Part shown: positions 1 through 14,100 of the stretch, one piece after another
Layout: each line of letters opens with the position of its first letter
How positions within the stretch are numbered: the first letter of the stretch is position 1
NCBI GenBank assembly: GCA_943735955.1
Contig: OX030955.1
Coordinates: forward strand, 6,993,269-7,057,268
DNA length: 64,000 nt
Direction: 5' to 3'
Source: Piscicola geometra
Taxonomy: Eukaryota > Annelida > Clitellata > Hirudinida > Piscicolidae
Translations under genes and position numbers: made by a program
The notes under the pieces: model-generated
What the model saw: the letters and a program-made list of their open reading frames with translations, nothing else
Databases searched by the model: none
Told to the model about the DNA's origin: nothing

Positions 1-275
1 ACCCAAGTTTGTGGTGGGGCTTTTCAAGGGTTGTAGTGCTAGTAGTATTAGTAGTGGTATCAGTGATGATTGTGGTGGTTTTGTGGGTTTGGTGGGGATG
101 GGTGGGTAAGAGGAAAAGGGTGTGTTTAAGCTATTACTTTTCTGTTATTATTATTTATTTATTTTTATTATTTATCTCACTAGGAACATTATCATCGTTA
201 TCACCGTCAACACCACTATCATCACTACCATTATCCTCATTACTATTATCATCACCGTCGCTACCACCATCACAG
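1..275 (+). other. ULK intron segment, low complexity
   Basis: No coding signal. The stretch is GT/GGT-rich at first and then a TCA/ATC-type pyrimidine-rich tract that leads into a 3' splice site (CACAG at 271-275). I read it as the 3' part of an ULK intron whose preceding exon, carrying the rest of the kinase domain, lies left of the window. Confidence 0.6.
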
Positions 276-498
276 CATCCCAGGCAACACCAGCACTGAG
301 CTAAGGCTGCTTTTACAAGGACTTCTGAAGAGGAACCCTCAAGATAGAATCTCATTCGGTGATGATGATGATGAGAATAATGGTGATCATGATGACGATG
401 ATGATGATGGGGATAAGGATGATGATGATCCTTATTATCATTCCTTCTTTCAGATGACTTCTTCAATCATGCATTCTTGAAGCAAAGAGATAAGAGTG
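276..498 (+). other. ULK1/2: ULK exons: end of kinase catalytic domain
   Basis: Two exons (276-358 and 454-498) separated by a 95-bp intron made mostly of GAT repeats. They encode the last helices of the kinase C-lobe: IPGNTSTELRLLLQGLLKRN, then the conserved DR (Q-D-R) and SF, then DDFFNHAFLKQRDKS. The order and spacing match vertebrate ULK1/2, where this segment ends in DEFFHHPFL. The second donor is GTAAGT. These exons anchor the identification of the gene upstream of the satellite. Confidence 0.9.
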
Positions 499-2087
499 GT
501 AAGTTTCATTGTCATTTAAATCTTTCGATTAAAATTCTTAACGCATTTTTGTTTATATAGTAATCTTTTGTATTTAAATCGAGCATTTTTCGATTTAAAT
601 TTTAAACGTCTTTTTAATCACCGCCTTAAGTTTTTCCATTTAAATAGAATATTTCTCGACTAAAACTGTTGACTGCTTTTCCTATTAAACTCGTATCAAA
701 CTCACGACGAATACGACACCGTGGCAAGCTTCCACCCAAACACGCAGTCCTCGAAGCGTCATTCTCCTCCTCGCCGCCATCGTCGTCTCCCTTCGCGACG
801 GCTCGCCACGTCTCCTCGCTGCAACAGCCCGCTAAGCAGCAGCGTCATCAGAGAACGTTCAAGAACACCGCGCATGTGAGTGTTGTTGTTGTGTGTTTTT
901 ACATGAATATTCATGAGCGTTGGGAGTGCCTATTTGAATATGGATTCTTTAATTCTCTTGACCATTCGTTTTATTGCTTTTATAATGATAATATGATGAT
1001 GATTCCCTCATCTCGCCCCTTTACTTATTCACTCCACTCTTTCTCCATCCTCATCCACACTCCACCGATCTCTCACTCACTCATTCACTCACCCCTCTTC
1101 CCACTCATTCACTCCCCAGCCATCTATCTCTCACTCACTAATCCTCCCCCCCCATGAACGACAGAAACCCTCCTCCACCAACGCCTCTTCCCCCATGCCC
1201 ATCATCGGAGGTGGTGGAGGCTGGGCCGCTGGTGGCAGGGAGGTGTTGGTCAGCAGGTCAGTCAGTCCTGTCCTGGATGACTTCGTGGTGGTCGACCATG
1301 CCGGAGTGGTGCTAGAGGGAGGTGTGTGGAGGGAGGTGTGTGGAGGGAGTGGGCGGAGGGGGGGAATGTGCTAGAGGGAAGGAGTGTGGAGGGGGGAGGG
1401 GGTGTGAGGAGGGAGGTGTGTGGAGGGGGAAGTGTGGAGGGAAGTGTGAGGAGGGGGGGAGAGTCGAGGGAGGTGTGTGGAGGGAGGTGTGTGGGGCTGG
1501 GAGTGTGGAGGGGGGGGGGATAGAGTAAATTAATTGTGAAATGTTATTACTATGGAAGATAAAGATGATGATGATGGTGGTGGTGAGGATGATGATGGTA
1601 ATGATTATGATTATAATGACGAGGAAGTGCCCACTCAATTCACATTTCAATTACTTCTTCAAAATATTATTTCATTGTCCACTTAAGCTTCTGCCCCGAC
1701 TGAAGGCATGCTCAAGTTAGTAGATCATTAAATTTCGTCGTAATTGGCATCATCATCATCATCATCATCATCACCACCACCACCATCATCATCGCCATCA
1801 TCATCATCATTCTCACCATCAGCAGAAGTCCTTTATTGTCACCAACATCTTCTCCAAGTCTCTTTCGCATTGGCAAGACCTATTCAACATTCCCCAGGGT
1901 GGAAAATTCATTCATTCATTTATTTTTTTTGTTATAATTATAATATAATTGAAATATGCATCGAGCTACTTTATCGAGCTTTTATTTAAATATTTATTTA
2001 TTATAATTAGTTTATTGTTATACATTTGATATTTCAGTTTATTCATTTATATTTATATTAACTTTAATATTAAATGTTTAATATATT

Positions 2088-2161
<74 letters not shown>

Positions 2162-5100
2162 ATTCTAAAAGGTGGAAAAGGGGCTGAATTTCATGGAGTA
2201 CGCCAGGCAACAGGATCTAGGTGGTTTGCATTGGTCGCCAGTCAATACATTTCAATCGATACACCACCAACCCAACCATCACCAACCCGACCATCACCAA
2301 CCCAACCATCACCAACCCAACCACCACCAACCCAACCACCACCAACCCAACCATCACCAACCCAACCATCACCAACCCGACCACCACCAACCCAACCATC
2401 ACCAACCCAACCATCACCAACCCAACCACCACCAACCCAACCACCACCAACCCAACCACCACCAACCCAACCATCACCAACCCAACCATCACCAACCCGA
2501 CCACCACCAACCCAACCATCACCAACCCAACCACCACCAACCCAACCATCACCAACCCAACCACCACCAACCCAACCATCACCAACCCAACCACCACCAG
2601 CCCAACCATCACTAACCCAACCATCACCAACCCAACCATCACCAACCTAACCACCACCAACCCAACTATCACCAACCCAACTATCACCAACCCAACTATC
2701 ACCAACCCAACCATCACCAACCCAACCATCACCAACCCAACCATCACCAACCCAACCATCACCAACCCAACCACCACCAACCCAACTATCACCAACCCAA
2801 CTATCACCAACCCAACTATCACCAACCCAACCATCACCAACCCAACCATCACCAACCCAACCATCACCAACCCAACCACCACCAACTCAACCATCACCAA
2901 CCCAACCATCACCAACCCCACCATCACCAACCCAACCACCACCAACCCAACCATCACCAACCCAACCATCACCAACCCAACCATCACCAACCCAACCATC
3001 ACCAACCCAACCACCACCAACCCAACCTCCACCAACCCAACCATCACCAACCCAACCATCACCAACCCAACCACCACCAACCCAACCATCACCAACCCAA
3101 CCACCACCAGCCCAACCATCACCAACCCAACCATCACCAACCCAACCATCACCAACCCAACCATCACCAACCCAACCATCACCAACCCAACCATCACCAA
3201 CCCAACCACCACCAACCCAACTATCACCAACCCAACTATCACCAACCCAACTATCACCAACCCAACCATCACCAACCCAACCATCACCAACCCAACCATC
3301 ACCAACCCAACCACCACCAACTCAACCATCACCAACCCAACCATCACCAACCCCACCATCACCAACCCAACCACCACCAACCCAACCATCACCAACCCAA
3401 CCATCACCAACCCAACCATCACCAACCCAACCATCACCAACCCAACCACCACCAACCCAACCTCCACCAACCCAACCATCACCAACCCAACCATCACCAA
3501 CCCAACCACCACCAACCCAACCATCACCAACCCAACCACCACCAGCCCAACCATCACCAACCCAACCATCACCAACCCAACCATCACCAACCCAACCACC
3601 ACCAACCCAACCATCACCAACCCAACCATCACCAACCCAACCACCACCAACCCAACCATCACCAACCCAACCATTACCAACCCAACCACCACCAACCCAA
3701 CCACCACCAACCCAACCATCACCAACCCAACCACCACCAGCCCAACCATCACCAACCCAACCATCACCAACCCCACCATCACCAACCCAACCACCACCAA
3801 CCCAACCATCACCAACCCAACCATCACCAACCCAACCATCACCAACCCAACCATCACCAACCCAACCATCACCAACCCAACCACCACCAACCCAACCTCC
3901 ACCAACCCAACCATCACCAACCCAACCATCACCAACCCAACCACCACAACCCAACCTCCACCAACCCACCCACCACCAACCCAACCACCACCAACCCAAC
4001 CACCACCAACCCAACCATCACCAACCCAACCATCACCAACCCAACCACCACCAACCCAACCATCACCAACCCAACCACCACCAACCCAACCACCACCAAC
4101 CCAACCACCACCAACCCAACCATCACCAACCCAACCACCACCAGCCCAACCATCACCAACCCAACCATCACCAACCCAACCATCACCAACCCAACCATCA
4201 CCAACCCAACCACCACCAACCCAACCATCACCAACCCAACTATCACCAACCCAACTATCACCAACCCAACTATCACCAACCCAACCATCACCAACCCAAC
4301 CATCACCAACCCAACCATCACCAACCCAACCACCACCAACCCAACCACCACCAACCCAACCACCACCAACCCAACCATCACCAACCCAACCACCACCAAC
4401 CCAACCATCACCAACCCAACCATCACCAACCCAACCACCACCAACCCAACCATCACCAACCCAACCACCACCAGCCCAACCATCACCAACCCAACCATCA
4501 CCAACCCAACCATCACCAACCCAACCACCACCAACTCAACCATCACCAACCCAACCATCACCAACCCCACCATCACCAACCCAACCACCACCAACCCAAC
4601 CATCACCAACCCAACCATCACCAACCCAACCATCACCAACCCAACCATCACCAACCCAACCACCACCAACCCAACCTCCACCAACCCAACCATCACCAAC
4701 CCAACCATCACCAACCCAACCACCACCAACCCAACCATCACCAACCCAACCATCACCAACCCAACCACCACCAACCCAACTATCACCAACCCAACTATCA
4801 CCAACCCAACTATCACCAACCCAACCATCACCAACCCAACCATCACCAACCCAACTATCACCAACCCAACCACCACCAACCCAACCACCACCAACCCAAC
4901 CACCACCAACCCAACCATCACCAACCCAACCACCACCAACCCAACCATCACCAACCCAATCATCACCAACCCAACCACCACCAACCCAACCATCACCAAC
5001 CCAACCACCACCAGCCCAACCATCACCAACCCAACCATCACCAACCCAACCATCACCAACCCAACCACCACCAACTCAACCATCACCAACCCAACCATCA

Positions 5101-8100
5101 CCAACCCCACCATCACCAACCCAACCACCACCAACCCAACCATCACCAACCCAACCATCACCAACCCAACCATCACCAACCCAACCATCACCAACCCAAC
5201 CACCACCAACCCAACCTCCACCAACCCAACCATCACCAACCCAACCATCACCAACCCAACCACCACCAACCCAACCATCAACAACCCAACCACCACCAGC
5301 CCAACCATCACCAACCCAACCATCACCAACCCAACCATCACCAACCCAACCATCACCAACCCAACCACCACCAACTCAACCATCACCAACCCAACCATCA
5401 CCAACCCCACCATCACCAACCCAACCACCACCAACCCAACCATCACCAACCCAACCATCACCAACCCCACCATCACCAACCCAACCATCACCAACCCAAC
5501 CATCACCAACCCAACCACCACCAACCCAACCACCACCAACCCAACCACCACCAACCCAACCATCACCAACCCAACCACCACCAACCCAACCATCACCAAC
5601 CCAACCATCACCAACCCAACCACCACCAACCCAACCATCACCAACCCAACCACCACCAGCCCAACCATCACCAACCCAACCATCACCAACCCAACCATCA
5701 CCAACCCAACCACCACCAACTCAACCATCACCAACCCAACCATCACCAACCCAACCATCACCAACCCAACCATCACCAACCCCACCATCACCAACCCAAC
5801 CACCACCAACCCAACCATCACCAACCCAACCATCACCAACCCCACCATCACCAACCCAACCACCACCAACCCAACCATCACCAACCCAACCATCACCAAC
5901 CCAACCATCACCAACCCAACCATCACCAACCCAACCATCACCAACCCAACCACCACCAACCCAACCTCCACCAACCCAACCATCACCAACCCAACCATCA
6001 CCAACCCAACCATCACCAACCCAACCATCACCAACCCAACCACCACCAACCCAACCACCACCAACCCAACCACCACCAACCCAACCATCACCAACCCAAC
6101 CACCACCAACCCAACCATCACCAACCCAATCATCACCAACCCAACCACCACCAACCCAACCACCACCAACCCAACCATCACCAACCCAACCATCACCAAC
6201 CCAACCACCACCAACCCAACCATCACCAACCCAACCACCACCAACCCAACCACCACCAACTCAACCACCACCAACCCAACCATCACCAACCCAACCACCA
6301 CCAGCCCAACCATCACCAACCCAACCATCACCAACCCAACCATCACCAACCCAACCATCACCAACCCAACCATCACCAACCCAACCATCACCAACCCAAC
6401 CACCACCAACCCAACCATCACCAACCCAACTATCACCAACCCAACTATCACCAACCCAACTATCACCAACCCAACCATCACCAACCCAACCATCACCAAC
6501 CCAACCATCACCAACCCAACCACCACCAACCCAACCACCACCAACCCAACCACCACCAACCCAACCATCACCAACCCAACCATCACCAACCCAACCATCA
6601 CCAACCCAACCACCACCAACCCAACCATCACCAACCCAACCATCACCAACCCAACCATCACCAACCCAACCATCACCAACCCAACCATCACCAACCCAAC
6701 CACCACCAACTCAACCATCACCAACCCAACCACCACCAACCCAACCATCACCAACCCAACCATCACCAACCCAACCATCACCAACCCAACCATCACCAAC
6801 CCAACCACCACCAACCCAACCACCACCAACCCAACCATCACCAACCCAACCACCACCAGCCCAACCATCACCAACCCAACCATCACCAACCCAACCATCA
6901 CCAACCCAACCATCACCAACCCAACCATCACCAACCCAACCATCACCAACCCAACCACCACCAACCCAACCATCACCAACCCAACTATCACCAACCCAAC
7001 TATCACCAACCCAACTATCACCAACCCAACCATCACCAACCCAACCATCACCAACCCAACCATCACCAACCCAACCACCACCAACCCAACCACCACCAAC
7101 CCAACCACCACCAACCCAACCATCACCAACCCAACCATCACCAACCCAACCATCACCAACCCAACCACCACCAACCCAACCATCACCAACCCAACCACCA
7201 CCAGCCCAACCATCACCAACCCAACCATCACCAACCCAACCATCACCAACCCAACCACCACCAACTCAACCATCACCAACCCAACCACCACCAACCCAAC
7301 CATCACCAACCCAACCATCACCAACCCAACCATCACCAACCCAACCATCACCAACCCAACCACCACCAACCCAACCTCCACCAACCCAACCATCACCAAC
7401 CCAACCATCACCAACCCAACCACCACCAACCCAACCATCACCAACCCAACCATCACCAACCCAACCATCACCAACCCAACCACCACCAACCCAACTATCA
7501 CCAACCCAACTATCACCAACCCAACTATCACCAACCCAACCATCACCAACCCAACCATCACCAACCCAACTATCACCAACCCAACCACCACCAACCCAAC
7601 CACCACCAACCCAACCACCACCAACCCAACCATCACCAACCCAACCACCACCAACCCAACCATCACCAACCCAATCATCACCAACCCAACCACCACCAAC
7701 CCAACCATCACCAACCCAACCACCACCAGCCCAACCATCACCAACCCAACCATCACCAACCCAACCATCACCAACCCAACCACCACCAACTCAACCATCA
7801 CCAACCCAACCATCACCAACCCCACCATCACCAACCCAACCACCACCAACCCAACCATCACCAACCCAACCATCACCAACCCAACCATCACCAACCCAAC
7901 CATCACCAACCCAACCACCACCAACCCAACCTCCACCAACCCAACCATCACCAACCCAACCATCACCAACCCAACCACCACCAACCCAACCATCAACAAC
8001 CCAACCACCACCAGCCCAACCATCACCAACCCAACCATCACCAACCCAACCATCACCAACCCAACCATCACCAACCCAACCACCACCAACTCAACCATCA

Positions 8101-11100
8101 CCAACCCAACCATCACCAACCCCACCATCACCAACCCAACCACCACCAACCCAACCATCACCAACCCAACCATCACCAACCCCACCATCACCAACCCAAC
8201 CATCACCAACCCAACCATCACCAACCCAACCACCACCAACCCAACCACCACCAACCCAACCACCACCAACCCAACCATCACCAACCCAACCACCACCAAC
8301 CCAACCATCACCAACCCAACCATCACCAACCCAACCACCACCAACCCAACCATCACCAACCCAACCACCACCAGCCCAATCATCACCAACCCAACCATCA
8401 CCAACCCAACCACCACCAACTCAACCATCACCAACCCAACCATCACCAACCCAACCATCACCAACCCAACCATCACCAACCCCACCATCACCAACCCAAC
8501 CACCACCAACCCAACCATCACCAACCCAACCATCACCAACCCCACCATCACCAACCCAACCACCACCAACCCAACCATCACCAACCCAACCATCACCAAC
8601 CCAACCATCACCAACCCAACCATCACCAACCCAACCATCACCAACCCAACCACCACCAACCCAACCTCCACCAACCCAACCATCACCAACCCAACCATCA
8701 CCAACCCAACCATCACCAACCCAACCATCACCAACCCAACCACCACCAACCCAACCACCACCAACCCAACCACCACCAACCCAACCATCACCAACCCAAC
8801 CACCACCAACCCAACCATCACCAACCCAATCATCACCAACCCAACCACCACCAACCCAACCACCACCAACCCAACCATCACCAACCCAACCATCACCAAC
8901 CCAACCACCACCAACCCAACCATCACCAACCCAACCACCACCAACCCAACCACCACCAACTCAACCACCACCAACCCAACCATCACCAACCCAACCACCA
9001 CCAGCCCAACCATCACCAACCCAACCATCACCAACCCAACCATCACCAACCCAACCATCACCAACCCAACCATCACCAACCCAACCATCACCAACCCAAC
9101 CACCACCAACCCAACCATCACCAACCCAACTATCACCAACCCAACTATCACCAACCCAACTATCACCAACCCAACCATCACCAACCCAACCATCACCAAC
9201 CCAACCATCACCAACCCAACCACCACCAACCCAACCACCACCAACCCAACCACCACCAACCCAACCATCACCAACCCAACCATCACCAACCCAACCATCA
9301 CCAACCCAACCACCACCAACCCAACCATCACCAACCCAACCACCACCAGCCCAACCATCACCAACCCAACCATCACCAACCCAACCATCACCAACCCAAC
9401 CACCACCAACTCAATCATCACCAACCCCACCATCACCAACCCAACCATCACCAACCCAACCATCACCAACCCAACCATCACCAACCCAACCATCACCAAC
9501 CCAACCATCACCAACCCAACCATCACCAACCCAACCACCACCAACCCAACCTCCACCAACCCAACCATCACCAACCCAACCATCACCAACCCAACCACCA
9601 CCAACCCAACCATCACCAACCCAACCACCACCAGCCCAACCATCACCAACCCAACCATCACCAACCGGACCACCACCAACCCAACCATCACCAACCCAAC
9701 CATCACCAACCCAACCACCACCAACCCAACCACCACCAACCCAACCACCACCAACCCAACCATCACCAACCCAACCACCACCAACCCAACCATCACCAAC
9801 CCAATCATCACCAACCCAACCACCACCAACCCAACCATCACCAACCCAACCACCACCAGCCCAACCATCACCAACCCAACCATCACCAACCCAACCATCA
9901 CCAACCCAACCACCACCAACTCAACCATCACCAACCCAACCATCACCAACCTCACCATCACCAACCCAACCACCACCAACCCAACCATCACCAACCCAAC
10001 CATCACCAACCCAACCATCACCAACCCAACCATCACCAACCCAACCACCACCAACCCAACCTCCACCAACCCAACCATCACCAACCCAACCATCACCAAC
10101 CCAACCATCACCAACCCAACCACCACCAACCCAACCATCACCAACCCAACCACCACCAGCCCAACTATCACCAACCCAACCATCACCAACCCAACCATCA
10201 CCAACCCAACCACCACCAACCCAACCATCACCAACCCAACCACCACCAACCCAACCATCACCAACCCAACCATCACCAACCCCACCATCACCAACCCAGC
10301 CACCACCAACCCAACCATCACCAACCCAACCATCACCAACCCAACCATCACCAACCTAAACACCACCAACCCAACCTCCACCAACCCAACCATCACCAAC
10401 CCAACCATCACCAACCCAACCACCACCAACCCAACCATCACCAACCCAACCACCACCAACCCAACCACCACCAACCCAACCACCACCAACCCAACCATCA
10501 CCAACCCAACCATCACCAACCCAACCACCACCAACCCAACCATCACCAACCCAACCATTACCAACCCAACCACCACCAACCCAACCACCACCAACCCAAC
10601 CATCACCAACCCAAACACCACCAGCCCAACCATCACCAACCCAACCATCACCAACCCCACCATCACCAACCCAACCACCACCAACCCAACCATCACCAAC
10701 CCAACCATCACCAACCCAACCATCACCAACCCAACCATCACCAACCCAACCATCACCAACCCAACCACCACCAACCCAACCTCCACCAACCCAACCTTCA
10801 CCAACCCAACCATCACCAACCCAACCACCACCAACCCAACCTCCACCAACCCAACCACCACCAACCCAACCACCACCAACCCAACCACCACCAACCCAAC
10901 CATCACCAACCCAACCATCACCAACCCAACCACCACCAACCCAACCATCACCAACCCAACCACCACCAACCCAACCACCACCAACCCAACCACCACCAAC
11001 CCAACCATCACCAACCCAACCACCACCAGCCCAACCATCACCAACCCAACCATCACCAACCCAACCATCACCAACCCAACCACCACCAGCCCAACCATCA

Positions 11101-14100
11101 CCAACCCAACCATCACCAACCCCACCATCACCAACCCAACCACCACCAACCCAACCATCACCAACCCAACCATCACCAACCCAACCATCACCAACCCAAC
11201 CATCACCAACCCAACCATCACCAACCCCACCATCACCAACCCAACCACCACCAACCCAACCATCACCAACCCAACCATCACCAACCCAACCATCACCAAC
11301 CTAAACACCACCAACCCAACCATCACCAACCCAACCACCACCAACCCAACCATCACCAACCCAACCATTACCAACCCAACCACCACCAACCCAACCACCA
11401 CCAACCCAACCATCACCAACCCAACCACCACCAGCCCAACCATCACCAACCCAACCATCACCAACCCCACCATCACCAACCCAACCACCACCAACCCAAC
11501 CATCACCAACCCAACCATCACCAACCCAACCATCACCAACCCAACCATCACCAACCCAACCATCACCAACCCAACCACCACCAACCCAACCTCCACCAAC
11601 CCAACCTTCACCAACCCAACCATCACCAACCCAACCACCACCAACCCAACCTCCACCAACCCAACCACCACCAACCCAACCACCACCAACCCAACCACCA
11701 CCAACCCAACCATCACCAACCCAACCATCACCAACCCAACCACCACCAACCCAACCATCACCAACCCAACCACCACCAACCCAACCACCACCAACCCAAC
11801 CACCACCAACCCAACCATCACCAACCCAACCACCACCAGCCCAACCATCACCAACCCAACCATCACCAACCCAACCATCACCAACCCAACCACCACCAGC
11901 CCAACCATCACCAACCCAACCATCACCAACCCCACCATCACCAACCCAACCACCACCAACCCAACCATCACCAACCCAACCATCACCAACCCAACCATCA
12001 CCAACCCAACCATCACCAACCCAACCATCACCAACCCAAACATCACCAACCCAACCACCACCAACCCAACCTCCACCAACCCAACCATCACCAACCCAAC
12101 CATCACCAACCCAACCACCACCAACCCAACCATCACCAACCCAACCACCACCAACCCAACCACCACCAACCCAACCACCACCAACCCAACCACCACCAAC
12201 CCAACCATCACCAACCCAACCATCACCAACCCAACCACCACCAACCCAACCATCACCAACCCAACCACCACCAACCCAACCACCACCAACCCAACCATCA
12301 CCAACCCAACCACCACCAGCCCAACCATCACCAACCCAACCATCACCAACCCAACCATCACCAACCCAACCACCACCAACCCATCCATCACCAACCCAAC
12401 CATCACCAACCCAAGCATCACCAACCCAACCATCACCAACCCAACCATCACCAACCCAACCACCACCAACCCAACCTCCACCAACCCAACCATCACCAAC
12501 CCAACCATCACCAACCCAACCACCACCAACCCAACCATCACCAACCCAACCACCACCAACCCAACCATCACCAACCCAACCATCACCAACCCAACCACCA
12601 CCAACCCAACCATCACCAACCCAACCACCACCAACCCAACCATCACCAACCCAACCATCACCAACCCAACTATCACCAACCCAACCACCACCAACCCAAC
12701 CATCACCAACCCAACCATCACCAACCCAACCATCACCAACCCAACCATCACCAACCCAACCACCACCAACTCAACCATCACCAACCCCACCATCACCAAC
12801 CCAACCATCACCAACCCAACCATCACCAACCCAACCATCACCAACCCAACCATCACCAACCCAACCATCACCAACCCAACCATCACCAACCCAACCATCA
12901 CCAACCTAAACACCACCAACCCAACCATCACCAACCCAACCACCACCAACCCAACCATCACCAACCCAACCATTACCAACCCAACCACCACCAACCCAAC
13001 CACCACCAACCCAACCATCACCAACCCAACCACCACCAGCCCAACCATCACCAACCCAACCATCACCAACCCCACCATCACCAACCCAACCACCACCAAC
13101 CCAACCATCACCAACCCAACCATCACCAACCCAACCATCACCAACCCAACCATCACCAACCCAACCATCACCAACCCAACCACCACCAACCCAACCTCCA
13201 CCAACCCAACCTTCACCAACCCAACCATCACCAACCCAACCACCACCAACCCAACCTCCACCAACCCAACCACCACCAACCCAACCACCACCAACCCAAC
13301 CACCACCAACCCAACCATCACCAACCCAACCATCACCAACCCAACCACCACCAACCCAACCATCACCAACCCAACCACCACCAACCCAACCACCACCAAC
13401 CCAACCACCACCAACCCAACCATCACCAACCCAACCACCACCAGCCCAACCATCACCAACCCAACCATCACCAACCCAACCATCACCAACCCAACCACCA
13501 CCAGCCCAACCATCACCAACCCAACCATCACCAACCCCACCATCACCAACCCAACCACCACCAACCCAACCATCACCAACCCAACCATCACCAACCCAAC
13601 CATCACCAACCCAACCATCACCAACCCAACCATCACCAACCCAAACATCACCAACCCAACCACCACCAACCCAACCTCCACCAACCCAACCATCACCAAC
13701 CCAACCATCACCAACCCAACCACCACCAACCCAACCATCACCAACCCAACCACCACCAACCCAACCACCACCAACCCAACCACCACCAACCCAACCACCA
13801 CCAACCCAACCATCACCAACCCAACCATCACCAACCCAACCACCACCAACCCAACCATCACCAACCCAACCACCACCAACCCAACCACCACCAACCCAAC
13901 CATCACCAACCCAACCACCACCAGCCCAACCATCACCAACCCAACCATCACCAACCCAACCATCACCAACCCAACCACCACCAACCCATCCATCACCAAC
14001 CCAACCATCACCAACCCAAGCATCACCAACCCAACCATCACCAACCCAACCATCACCAACCCAACCACCACCAACCCAACCTCCACCAACCCAACCATCA

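Noticed and set aside
669..1157. 162-codon open frame as an independent gene
   Set aside because: Only its middle part (748-875) is supported, as an ULK exon; it ends at a strong GTGAGT donor and the rest is intron.
2221..10359. Plus-strand open frame of 2,712 codons (PTITN, then QPSPT repeats)
   Set aside because: Same satellite. The residue pattern changes at the 1-bp deletion near 3947, as expected of non-coding DNA, and it ends at a random TAA variant.
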